Of a stretch of DNA of 64,000 nucleotides, positions 8,179-16,859 are shown in pieces (position 1 is the first letter of the stretch; the number at the start of each line of letters is the position of its first letter). The translations under genes and the position numbers were made by a program. Source of the DNA: Candidatus Melainabacteria bacterium RIFCSPHIGHO2_02_FULL_34_12 (GTDB taxonomy: Bacteria > Cyanobacteriota > Vampirovibrionia > 2-02-FULL-35-15); the NCBI GenBank assembly GCA_001784555.1, contig MFRM01000019.1:1-64000 (forward strand). Reading direction: 5' to 3'. The notes beneath the pieces were generated by a model, which was not told the origin of the DNA, did not search any database, and saw only the letters and a list, made by a program, of their open reading frames with translations.

Positions 8179-8907
8179 TTATTTCTTTGATGGTTTAGAT
8201 TCAGGAGCTTTTGTCTGCGGTCCTTTGCCACCAGCAGCAGCTTCTTTACCAGCAACAGGTGTAGCTGTAGCAGTTTCAGCAGCAGCAGCAGGAGGAGCAG
8301 CACCTTCAGCAGGGATAGCAACTTCAGCAACAGCTGGAGCTACTTCTTCAATTTCATGTGTCTTGGCAATTTCTACCTTAACTAACACTTCTTCACCTTT
8401 AGCTAAAAGAGTAATATTTTGGTTAATTTTTACATCCTTAGCATGAATTGCCTGACCAATTTCTTTTATATCTTCGAGGTTAATATCAATGAAGTCAGGA
8501 ATATCTTTAGGTAAACAATAAATTTCAACTTCATTATAACTAACAATTAAAACTCCACCAGCAGTAACTGCAGGTGAATGACCAACATAGTTAAGCGGTA
8601 CTTTAACTTTTAATTTTTCATCAGCTTTAATTCTATAAAATTCAATGTTTAAATAATTATCTTTAACAGGGTCTATTTGAACTGTTCTTATAAGAACAGG
8701 ATATTTTTCTTTTCCTTCAATATCCAGTTCATTTATATGTGAGTAAGCCTTATGCGGTATTTTTGAAAATTCTTTTGCATTTATTTGAACAGATTCAGAA
8801 TTAAATCCATGCCCATATACAGTAGCAGGTACAAAACCAGATGCTCGAAGTGCATTTGGCTTTTTATTTTCACGGGGTCTTGCTTTAATTGTCAGTGCTT
8901 TTGCCAT
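8179..8907 (-). CDS. rplY: 50S ribosomal protein L25 / CTC family
   Basis: 242 residues. The N-terminal domain (MAKALTIKARPRENKKPNAL, then RASGFVPATVYGHG) binds 5S rRNA. It is followed by the longer C-terminal TL5/CTC beta domain (ADEKLKVKVPLNYVGHSPAV, GGVLIVSYNEVEIYCLP). The protein then carries a disordered Ala/Pro/Glu/Lys-rich tail of about 50 residues, common in the CTC form. Alanine GCA/GCT codon runs in the tail produce apparent ORFs on the other strand that are not genes. It heads a probable operon with the Cys-rich and TusA-like genes. Confidence 0.95.
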   Translation of the reverse strand: MAKALTIKARPRENKKPNALRASGFVPATVYGHGFNSESVQINAKEFSKIPHKAYSHINELDIEGKEKYPVLIRTVQIDPVKDNYLNIEFYRIKADEKLKVKVPLNYVGHSPAVTAGGVLIVSYNEVEIYCLPKDIPDFIDINLEDIKEIGQAIHAKDVKINQNITLLAKGEEVLVKVEIAKTHEIEEVAPAVAEVAIPAEGAAPPAAAAETATATPVAGKEAAAGGKGPQTKAPESKPSKK

Positions 8908-8984
8908 GTTTATTAATTTAACCTTTATACCATCAGATTTAATATATTACCAAAACAAGAAAAAATATTGTGTATGACAAAAAA

Positions 8985-10268
8985 CTATACTAATCTAATT
9001 GGAGTTATTTCATCCGCTACAAGCATCGTTCTTTTCCCATCCGCTAAATCAATAAATTTAGAAGTAGCTAATCTTCCTAAACCATAGAAAAATCCATCAT
9101 CATTTCGTTGTCCAAAAATAGGAAATTCAGTTGCTAATGTAGAGAAGGCTTCATTTTCTCTACAAGTCAGGCCTGCCTTAAATGTAAACGGAGCCAATCT
9201 TGTTTCAGGATGAGTTAATGCTCCTTCAGAACCGTAAACAGGGCTTCCACCTATAAAAACTCCCATCTCAGGTAAATGATGATGAATATTTTGTCCTGTA
9301 TATAAGCCGAGTAGTCTTTGCCATACTGACAGAGCCACAACACAGTGTACAAGTTGTCCTTCATTGGCAAGCAATGAAATTAGTTTATTTCTGTCAATTC
9401 TTTCTTTATCTTCCAAGACAACCAAGTCAAAAAGATCATTTCTATATTCTTTTAATGCAGCAATTGAGAGAGCGTCATCACCTTCATCCAAAACCAAGTC
9501 AAGTTGTTGAGGTATATCAAAAGATTGAACCAATTCTTTTATAATCTCTGGAGTTCGTTTTTTTACTACAAAGTGCGCTATCTCATTACGCGTTATTGCT
9601 CTCACAAAATTTAAGATGTCTCGGATAGCATCTCCTTTTAAAAGGTACTCCCAGGTAACAATATTAGCTCTAGAATACTTGTCTTCCATATATTTCAATA
9701 ACAATTCTTCTATCAACATAGTAGGTTTAAAATTTGTACCGGCAAACTGTGAATGACCAGCTTCTGATTTCCCTATTAATTCCATCATTCCATCAGACAA
9801 GCTATATCCAAATCCAAGACCAGTACCTGGCGCTATAGCAATTCTCGCTCCGGAGTTTTGTATCGGTTTTATTCCTTCGTTAATAAGAAATGAAGACTGT
9901 GGATTCCTTTCCATTGCAATAGATGCACCTGCAATCATCGGCGGAATATCATTACAGAGGAACACCGGTTTTCCAAGATCACAACTTATATCGTTTGCAT
10001 CCAAACGATATCCCAAGTTACTAATGACACAAACTTTCCCGTTTGCTCCATCTTTAACTGGTCCTGCTGCACCTATGGAAACAAAATCATAACCAAACTT
10101 TACTCTTGTTCGTAATGCATTTACAAAACCTTCACGTTCAACATCTGGAGCATCAACTTTAAAATGGGTTTGCCTGTCAAAAGAATAAGCATTCCCATCT
10201 ACTACAACCTGTACACATCGTGGACCAGAAGCACCAAAATTCACCGCTAATATATTTGATAATGCCAT
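8985..10268 (-). CDS. Glucokinase-like protein with altered phosphate-binding loop
   Basis: 427 residues, longer than the usual 320-340. The glucokinase (Glk) fold is evident: IGAAGPVKDG, the catalytic-Asp motif FLCNDIPPMIAGASIA, APGTGLGFGY and SEAGHSQFAG. However, the N-terminal phosphate-1 motif, normally DxGGTxxR, reads NFGASGPRC: the Asp is Asn and the GGT is GAS. An insertion of about 80 residues follows the sugar-binding region. The protein may have lost ATP phosphotransfer, or may bind a sugar phosphate as a regulator. It lies next to a normal glucokinase on the same strand (about 150 bases apart), so it is probably a diverged paralogue. No Shine-Dalgarno sequence is seen. Confidence 0.78.
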   Translation of the reverse strand: MALSNILAVNFGASGPRCVQVVVDGNAYSFDRQTHFKVDAPDVEREGFVNALRTRVKFGYDFVSIGAAGPVKDGANGKVCVISNLGYRLDANDISCDLGKPVFLCNDIPPMIAGASIAMERNPQSSFLINEGIKPIQNSGARIAIAPGTGLGFGYSLSDGMMELIGKSEAGHSQFAGTNFKPTMLIEELLLKYMEDKYSRANIVTWEYLLKGDAIRDILNFVRAITRNEIAHFVVKKRTPEIIKELVQSFDIPQQLDLVLDEGDDALSIAALKEYRNDLFDLVVLEDKERIDRNKLISLLANEGQLVHCVVALSVWQRLLGLYTGQNIHHHLPEMGVFIGGSPVYGSEGALTHPETRLAPFTFKAGLTCRENEAFSTLATEFPIFGQRNDDGFFYGLGRLATSKFIDLADGKRTMLVADEITPIRLV

Positions 10269-10419
10269 AATACTAAAATAATCAAACTATCGATCTCAAA
10301 TATTAAAATTTAACTTCTTAAGTTAAACATATAAATCATACAAGAGCAATAAACAGAAAATAAAGACAATATAAAACAATTACCCAAGATTAAATCAATT
10401 TAATTTCCAGAAAGTATTT

Positions 10420-11436
10420 CTATTTTATCTTTGCTAATTCTTGCTTTTCCTGATTTTGTATATCCAGGTAATTCACACATCCAAAGAGAGGATGTCTATC
10501 ATTTAGTATTACTTTTACTGGCATTTGAGCCACCATTACAGACAGTCTTCCTTTATTAGTAAAGGACTGCATAAATGCACCTTCTTTAATTTTTTCCAGG
10601 ATTTTAGGTGCAACTCCACCGCCAATATATACTCCGCCAGTAGCTAGTGATTTTAAGGCCAGATTTCCTGCTTCAGCTCCATAAACAGATACAAACAACT
10701 CAAGTGTTTTTTCACAACACTCGTCTTTTTTTGACATTCCGATTTCTGAAATAACAGCACTTGGATCTTCTTTTTTTATTCTTTCATGAAGCCATGCTGA
10801 AATATCCTGATAAGAGGTTTCTTTAAAATATTCATATACATTCATTAGTCCTGGTCCGCATAAAATTCTTTCATAGCTTACGCGTCCATATTTATTTATC
10901 AGATGATTTAATAGATCAATTTCAATTTTATTTCTCGGGGCAAAATCAGTATGTCCACCTTCACTTGGAATAGGTTTATATTTTTTCCCGTCCCAGACCA
11001 TTATTGATTCTCCAAGACCCGTACCAGCACTGATTAAACACCTGGTTCCATTTTTTTGTGGATTTCCTTTATTTAAAACATATAAGTCTTTTTCTTCAAG
11101 ACATTCAATTCCATAAGCAGCTGCCTCTAAATCATTTAAAAGATAAACTTTAGCCTGATCAATATTTAATACTTCAGCAATTTTTTTTGAGTCGATTATC
11201 CAGGGTAAATTAGTGGCTTCACATCGTCCATTTTTTACTGGTCCTGCCACTCCAAAACATGCACTGGTTATTTTAAATCCATTTTCATCCAGAACATTTT
11301 TTACAAGAGTACGTAAACTGTCAAAGTTTTTACTTCCAAAACTTTGTTCATATAATGGTTTATATTTTTGTTTTGAACCTTCTTCAAGTACTACTATGTT
11401 TGTTTTAGTACCGCCAATATCACCTACTAAATACAT
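10420..11436 (-). CDS. glk: Glucokinase
   Basis: 338 residues from the chosen ATG. It has phosphate-1 VGDIGGTKTN at the N-terminus, CFGVAGPV, YLLNDLEAAAYG with the catalytic Asp, SAGTGLGES and PSEGGHTDFAP, all standard for bacterial Glk (PF02685). It phosphorylates glucose to glucose-6-phosphate with ATP in the cytosol. A longer in-frame start at 11466 exists, but AGGAGG lies only 5 bases before the ATG at 11436, which decides the start. Its neighbours are a glucokinase-like paralogue and typA; glgB is 5 kb away, so sugar and glycogen metabolism genes cluster here. Confidence 0.95.
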   Translation of the reverse strand: MYLVGDIGGTKTNIVVLEEGSKQKYKPLYEQSFGSKNFDSLRTLVKNVLDENGFKITSACFGVAGPVKNGRCEATNLPWIIDSKKIAEVLNIDQAKVYLLNDLEAAAYGIECLEEKDLYVLNKGNPQKNGTRCLISAGTGLGESIMVWDGKKYKPIPSEGGHTDFAPRNKIEIDLLNHLINKYGRVSYERILCGPGLMNVYEYFKETSYQDISAWLHERIKKEDPSAVISEIGMSKKDECCEKTLELFVSVYGAEAGNLALKSLATGGVYIGGGVAPKILEKIKEGAFMQSFTNKGRLSVMVAQMPVKVILNDRHPLFGCVNYLDIQNQEKQELAKIK

Positions 11437-11485
11437 TTTTCCTCCTGATTTGTTAACAGTATACAATTAGTCAGGACTTATGTAA

Positions 11486-13303
11486 TTAAACAGGTTCTTT
11501 ACTAGCTTGTTTTCTCTTATTCGGATCTAAAATTGCTTTTCTAAGCCTTACTGTTTTAGGAGTTACTTCTACAAGCTCATCATTATTTATATATTCCAGA
11601 GCTTCTTCCAGCGAAAGGTCAATTGGAGGGGGCAATCCTTCAAGAACTTCTGCACCAGCAGATCGCATGTTTGTAAGTTTTTTAGTTTTACATACATTAA
11701 TTTCAAGATCCTGTGGTTTATTGTTTTCACCTACGATCATCCCTGTATAAACTTCAATTCCAGGATGAATAAAAAACTGACCGCGATCCAGAGCATTCAT
11801 GATGGCATATGGAGTACTTACTCCAGTTTCAAACGCAATTAGAACACCATTTCGTGTTTTATTTATCTGACCAGCATGAAGTCTGTATTCATAAAAAGAA
11901 TGATTCATTATTCCACGACCTTTGGTTTGTCTAATAGATTCACTTCTATACCCTATTAAGCCTCGGGTCGGTACTTCAAATTCAAGCACTGTCATTACTC
12001 CATCAGAGTGCATATTTTTTAATTCACCTTTTCTTTTTCCCATTGCTTCTATACAGACACCTACAAATTCATCCGGAACATCCAGAATAAGACTTTCAAA
12101 AGGCTCATGTACGTGACCATCAATGGTTTTTAAAATTACTTCAGGTTTACTTACCTGAAATTCATAGCCTTCTCTTCTCATAGTTTCAATTAATATTCCC
12201 AGATGAAGTTCTCCCCTGCCGCTAACTAAAAATTTGTCTGTAGTTCCTAATCCTTCTACTCTTAATGCCACATTGCTTTCAAGTTCTTTATAAAGCCTTT
12301 CCCTAAGCTGTCTTGAGGTTACAAACTTTCCTTCCTGTCCAGCAAATGGACTATCGTTTACAGAAAAAGTCATCTGCATGGTAGGCTCGTCGATTTTAAT
12401 TAAAGCAAGGGCTGCTGGATTTTCAGCACATGCCACTGTTTCTCCAATCCCTGCCTCAGGAAGCCCAGACAAAGCAATAATCATTCCTGCACTGGCTGAT
12501 TCAATTTCAACTCTCTTTAAATTTTCAAAACTAAAGATCTTATATATTTTTTCTTTTGTAATAGTTCCATCTGTTTTTATTAAAGATGCTTGTTGACCCG
12601 TTTTTACAGAACCATTGTGTATTCGTCCAATTAATAATCTTCCGAGATAATCATTATAATCAATACTTGTAACCTGAAATTGAAATGGTTTATTTACATC
12701 GCCAAGCGGTGGAGGAACATGATGAAGAATCAAATCTAAAAGTGGTTTAATATCTTTTGACTCATCTTCTAATTTTAGTTTTGATACTCCTCTTAATCCG
12801 CTTGCATAAATAATCGGAAACTCTGCCTGATTATCATCAGCCCCCAGTTCAATAAAAAGATCCAATACCTGATCAATTACTTTATTTACATCTATGTTTT
12901 GCCTGTCAATTTTATTTATAACCAGTATGGGTCTTAAACCTTTTTCCAAAGCTTTTTTTAGAACGAAACGAGTCTGCGGTTTTGGACCTTCAAATGCATC
13001 TACTATTAGTAAGCATCCATCTACCATTCCAAGTACACGTTCAACCTCACCACCAAAATCAGCATGTCCCGGAGTATCTACAATATTTATCAGATAGTCC
13101 TGAAAGTTAACTGCAGTATTTTTTGCAAGTATGGTAATACCTCGCTCACGTTCAAGCTCATTTGAATCCATAACACATTCAACTACTTCTTGGTTTTGCC
13201 TGAATGCACCGGTATATTTTAAGATAGCATCCACTAAAGTAGTCTTACCGTGATCTACGTGAGCAATGATTGCAATGTTTCTAATTTTATTTTCATTAGC
13301 CAT
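11486..13303 (-). CDS. typA: Ribosome-associated GTPase TypA/BipA
   Basis: 605 residues, full family length. G1 AHVDHGKTT at 14-22, G2 RERGIT, G3 [14 protein letters not shown] and G4 NKIDR are intact, followed by the EF-G-like domains and the BipA-specific C-terminal domain ([34 protein letters not shown]). BipA binds the 70S ribosome and helps 50S assembly, especially at low temperature or under stress. The gene stands alone with about 50-100-base gaps on both sides. Confidence 0.97.
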   Translation of the reverse strand: MANENKIRNIAIIAHVDHGKTTLVDAILKYTGAFRQNQEVVECVMDSNELERERGITILAKNTAVNFQDYLINIVDTPGHADFGGEVERVLGMVDGCLLIVDAFEGPKPQTRFVLKKALEKGLRPILVINKIDRQNIDVNKVIDQVLDLFIELGADDNQAEFPIIYASGLRGVSKLKLEDESKDIKPLLDLILHHVPPPLGDVNKPFQFQVTSIDYNDYLGRLLIGRIHNGSVKTGQQASLIKTDGTITKEKIYKIFSFENLKRVEIESASAGMIIALSGLPEAGIGETVACAENPAALALIKIDEPTMQMTFSVNDSPFAGQEGKFVTSRQLRERLYKELESNVALRVEGLGTTDKFLVSGRGELHLGILIETMRREGYEFQVSKPEVILKTIDGHVHEPFESLILDVPDEFVGVCIEAMGKRKGELKNMHSDGVMTVLEFEVPTRGLIGYRSESIRQTKGRGIMNHSFYEYRLHAGQINKTRNGVLIAFETGVSTPYAIMNALDRGQFFIHPGIEVYTGMIVGENNKPQDLEINVCKTKKLTNMRSAGAEVLEGLPPPIDLSLEEALEYINNDELVEVTPKTVRLRKAILDPNKRKQASKEPV

Positions 13304-13408
13304 AAGAATACCTAATAATAATGACGTTAAAAGTAGGAATAGTGCATAAATTTTATAACAATTTTATAATTGCGAAGCAAAAAACTTAGATTCTTAAATC
13401 CAAAACCC

Positions 13409-14890
13409 CTATTGAACAATTTCCAGATTTTTACCATTAAGTCTTACCGCAGGAAAGTATACTCCCAGATATTTTCTTTTCCACCATCTTCCTGTTTTTT
13501 CTTTCATCTTCAGGCTGGTAAATTTATATTCATAAATTATTGCCCTTAAATATTTAGGAGGAGAATCCGGGAAAGGATTATGTTTTAAGAGTCGTATAAC
13601 TTCTTTCGAATCCTGAAGCAGACTAACACACAGATTAATAAACCATGGATTTTTTCTAAAAGTACTAAGGGCTGCAAACCACATCTGCCAATCCAGCCTG
13701 GGCTGATGCGGAGCAATAAACGGCGGCGGTTCATTTAATTTATCAGGCTTATATTTAAATTCATATTGCAGCCAGTGAACTCCGTCATTACTTCCTTCTA
13801 TTATAATTTCAGGTCTTTTTACCGTCATTACAGCAAATAATCCATAAGAGTTTATGCTGTGAAAACGGACTACAAAAGAATATACCTGCCTTACAAATAC
13901 AGGCCAAAAGGATTGAACACTAAACAGCCTGGTTAAGTAAATAGAATTCATAAGAATAATTAGAATAAAAAGAGGGATTAGAATTATTTTTGACCAGTTT
14001 AATATTTTTATTTGATTAGATTGATTAAAAGGAAAATGTTTTCTTAAAGATTTTAAAAAACTGTCATCAAGTAAAAGAAAACATAAAGCAATGGCAAGCA
14101 AATTAAAAAAACAATAATTCCCGGTAATCATTATCATTAACTGAAAAAATAAAAATGTTAAAAAAGCAAATAGTCTCATCTTTCTTGTGCCAAAAATAAA
14201 AAAGGGCACAATAAGTTCAATGAAAAAAGTTATTAAACAGGAAAGCTTATGAAATTGAAGTGGCAAATGATGGAAATAATAACTTATAACATTAGGTAAA
14301 GGTTGAGTTTGATAATGATATGTAAGAGCTGTTAAATTTCTCCATACTAAATCGCCGCTGGCTAATTTTACAATTCCTGAAAAAAGAATAAATTTAAACA
14401 ATAATATTCTAAAAAGCCAAATCACCAGAGTATTTGAAGGTAAGAGTAATCTAGGTTTAAAAGATAAATTAAGCGGTAAAAGAAATATTGATAAGAATCC
14501 GGTTTCAAGCAACAATGCATCCCACTGAAAACTTAAGAACTCCTGAGAAACCGTACAAATAGACAAATAAAATATCCATAATAAAATCAGGGACAAAGAT
14601 GTAAGCATATTTACAATTAATAAAATTGAAAATAATACCCCGCCAAAACATATTAAATGCAGAAAATAATCACTCTGGTTAAACCAAAAAACTGAAGGAA
14701 TCATGAAATATTTATCTTTCCCTCCATAATCTTCAATTGAAAGAAGAAAATCTTTTATAGGTAGGATTCCATTTGAACCAATAAGCCCGTCAATCTGCGT
14801 CCATACGGAAATAAAAGCAATTAAATAAATAAGTCCAAGCAATCTTAAAAAGATACATGAAATTAAATCGTGATTAGGTTTGATGCTCAT
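13409..14890 (-). CDS. Lipase maturation factor 1 (LMF1)-family membrane protein
   Basis: 493 residues. The N-terminal 300 residues hold about eight hydrophobic segments with the family motif FLSFQWDALLLETGFLSIF. The C-terminal soluble domain has RLDWQMWFAAL, NPWFINL and NPFPDSPPKYLRAIIYEYKFT, which match the LMF1 family (PF06762). Vertebrate LMF1 folds lipases in the ER; bacterial homologues have no established function. The gene overlaps rmuC by 17 bases and is probably co-transcribed with rmuC and the TPR lipoprotein gene. A conserved FxWD core and the C-terminal WxMWF motif argue that it is functional. Confidence 0.82.
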   Translation of the reverse strand: MSIKPNHDLISCIFLRLLGLIYLIAFISVWTQIDGLIGSNGILPIKDFLLSIEDYGGKDKYFMIPSVFWFNQSDYFLHLICFGGVLFSILLIVNMLTSLSLILLWIFYLSICTVSQEFLSFQWDALLLETGFLSIFLLPLNLSFKPRLLLPSNTLVIWLFRILLFKFILFSGIVKLASGDLVWRNLTALTYHYQTQPLPNVISYYFHHLPLQFHKLSCLITFFIELIVPFFIFGTRKMRLFAFLTFLFFQLMIMITGNYCFFNLLAIALCFLLLDDSFLKSLRKHFPFNQSNQIKILNWSKIILIPLFILIILMNSIYLTRLFSVQSFWPVFVRQVYSFVVRFHSINSYGLFAVMTVKRPEIIIEGSNDGVHWLQYEFKYKPDKLNEPPPFIAPHQPRLDWQMWFAALSTFRKNPWFINLCVSLLQDSKEVIRLLKHNPFPDSPPKYLRAIIYEYKFTSLKMKEKTGRWWKRKYLGVYFPAVRLNGKNLEIVQ

Positions 14891-15806
14891 GATTTTCTGT
14901 TTCTGCTTCTATTTCTATATTTGACAGTTTTTCAGATATTTCAGTCGATATCTTTTTTGAGCTTTCATATTTTGTTTTCATATTATTTATATGCATTCCA
15001 AGCGTATTAAATTCATTTTGAAAATTATTAAAATGAGCTTTTACGTCTCCTAATCTTTTCAGGATAACTCTTGCATTCTTTTCAATCTCAAATCCTTTTA
15101 ATCCGAGAAGAACTGCTGATAAATAAGAATAAAGAGTAAGAGGTGAAACAGGAAGAACATTTTTTTCACGCGCATAGTTAGTTATTTTCTCATCTCTTAA
15201 AATTATTTCATAATAAACATTTTCAGCAGGAATATACATCAGAGCAAAATCTAACGTTCCTTCATTTGGAAGGATATATTTAGATGCGATTGAATCAATA
15301 TGTTTTTTTACATCTCTGATAAACTGTGCAGGAATATCATCGTCATTTGATCCATTTGAGATATAATCCTTAAGTGCATTTAAAGGAAACTTTGAATCAA
15401 TGCATAATATCCTGGAGTCTTTAAGCATGACTGCTGCATCTACTATGTTTCCGGTTTGAAATTTATGTTGAATTTTATAGTTTTTATGAGGCAAGACCTG
15501 AGCAATGATTTGCTCAAGCATTAATTCTCCCAGCTCACCTCTTAATTTCGGGGGTTTTAATATGTCCTGAAGACTCTGAATATTTTCCCCGACATGAAGA
15601 ATGTTTTGAGTAGCATTTTTTAATTCAGTAAGTTTTTCAGTTATGCCTGTTAAAGTACTTTGCGAAGATGATATTTGTTTTATATAATCTCCTTGTACTT
15701 CTTTCAGTTTTTCATTTATTGTTAAATTAATTCTAAACAAAAAATAAATAATTGAAATAAAAAAAATTACTGCCAATAAAAGAAAAATAATATTAAAAAG
15801 CGTCAT
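14874..15806 (-). CDS. rmuC: DNA recombination protein RmuC
   Basis: 310 residues. It has an N-terminal membrane anchor (LFNIIFLLLAVIFFISIIYFLF), a coiled coil (about 30-90) and the RmuC nuclease-fold domain (LRGELGELMLEQIIAQ, IDSKFPLNALKDYI, VLPVSPLTLYSYLSAVLLGLKG). RmuC limits inversions at short inverted repeats, which is of interest in a genome rich in palindromes; that link is only inference. The start at 15806 was chosen over 15839 because it lies 1 base after the TAA of the upstream TPR gene, so the two are coupled. Confidence 0.9.
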   Translation of the reverse strand: MTLFNIIFLLLAVIFFISIIYFLFRINLTINEKLKEVQGDYIKQISSSQSTLTGITEKLTELKNATQNILHVGENIQSLQDILKPPKLRGELGELMLEQIIAQVLPHKNYKIQHKFQTGNIVDAAVMLKDSRILCIDSKFPLNALKDYISNGSNDDDIPAQFIRDVKKHIDSIASKYILPNEGTLDFALMYIPAENVYYEIILRDEKITNYAREKNVLPVSPLTLYSYLSAVLLGLKGFEIEKNARVILKRLGDVKAHFNNFQNEFNTLGMHINNMKTKYESSKKISTEISEKLSNIEIEAETENHEHQT

Positions 15807-15807
15807 G

Positions 15808-16662
15808 TTATTTCTTATTAAAGGAAAGAATCTTAACAACTTGTTCTTTATATTTCAGAGCTTCTTGTTTTTTACCTGTTTCTTCATATAATTCAGCCAG
15901 GTTTTGATAGACCACTGCAACATTTGGATGGTTCTTCCCCAGTGTTTTTTCCATAATTGAAAGTGAGCGCATAAATAAAGGTTCTGCTTCAGTATATTGA
16001 CCCTGTACTTTTAAGAGCTCAGCCAGATTATTTAAGGATATTGCCACATCAGGATGTTCCTTGCCTAATTTATTCTCTCTAATTGAAAGAGCACGTTCCA
16101 GAATAGTTTTTGCCTCAGTATTTTTTCCTTCCATGCGATAAACTATAGCTAAATTATTTAATGATATAGCTACATCCAGGTCATCTTTCCCTAATGTTTT
16201 TTCTCTGATTTCAAGCGCTTGTTTACAGAGTTTTTCAGCTTCAGTATATTTTCCTGTCATACGATAAAGAACAGCAAGATTACTTAAGTCTTTTGCCAGA
16301 TCCGGATGATCCTTACCCAACACTTTTTCATCAATTTTAATTGCCTGGATATAAAGCGGCTCAGCTGCTTCATATTTCCCGCTTGATCTATATAATTCAG
16401 CCAAATTATTAAGAGATGCTGCTACTTTTGTACTTTCTGGTCCAAAAGATTCTCTGGCTAGTTTTAAGGCTTTTTCTGCAGTGTTGAATGATTCTTTATA
16501 GTGCCCTTTTCTGTAAAATGAAACCACCTCAGAACTTAACTTATTCCACTTTTTTTCTTGACTTGAGAGATATTGAGGTGAACCTTTTCTTGCACAGCCG
16601 CTAAACAAGAAAATTGTACAAGCTACGATAACTGACAAAACCTTTACTGAAGCTGTTTTCAT
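15808..16662 (-). CDS. Tetratricopeptide repeat lipoprotein
   Basis: 284 residues. A signal peptide with lipobox LFSGC (Cys23) predicts a lipid anchor. It is followed by about five 42-residue kinesin-light-chain-type TPRs, each with ASLNNLAELYR-like helix A, then EAEPLYxxAL, and a LGKDHPD linker (as at GKDHPD, GKEHPD and GKNHPN). Such proteins are protein-interaction scaffolds. It heads a probable operon TPR-rmuC-LMF1-like on the minus strand. Expression likely starts in the divergent region shared with glgB. Confidence 0.9.
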   Translation of the reverse strand: MKTASVKVLSVIVACTIFLFSGCARKGSPQYLSSQEKKWNKLSSEVVSFYRKGHYKESFNTAEKALKLARESFGPESTKVAASLNNLAELYRSSGKYEAAEPLYIQAIKIDEKVLGKDHPDLAKDLSNLAVLYRMTGKYTEAEKLCKQALEIREKTLGKDDLDVAISLNNLAIVYRMEGKNTEAKTILERALSIRENKLGKEHPDVAISLNNLAELLKVQGQYTEAEPLFMRSLSIMEKTLGKNHPNVAVVYQNLAELYEETGKKQEALKYKEQVVKILSFNKK

Positions 16663-16825
16663 TTTTATCTCCTTTTATCTCCCTAAAATGAACATTGCAA
16701 AGATATAGTGTACATTAAAATTCTCACTTAATTGGTATTGCCTTTCAGTCAGTCTTTCATTTAATAAAGAATGTTTAGGTATTTCTTTAAAGATAATGTT
16801 TAAATATAAATTAATTCAGAGCTAA

Positions 16826-16857
16826 GTGTAAAAGTGTAAAAGTGTAAAAGTTTAAAA
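16826..16857 (+). repeat. Octamer tandem repeat upstream of glgB
   Basis: Three perfect GTGTAAAA units (16826-16849) plus a fourth variant (GTTTAAAA) run up to 2 bases before the glgB ATG. A similar octamer array (ACACTTTT, the reverse complement with one shift) lies at the panC/cmk junction. The array occupies the place of the ribosome-binding site and may influence glgB expression. Confidence 0.85.
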
Positions 16858-16859
16858 CC

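Noticed and set aside
8097..8446. Leu-rich and Ala/Ser-rich ORFs on both strands
   Set aside because: They are other frames of the Ala-rich tail of ribosomal L25.
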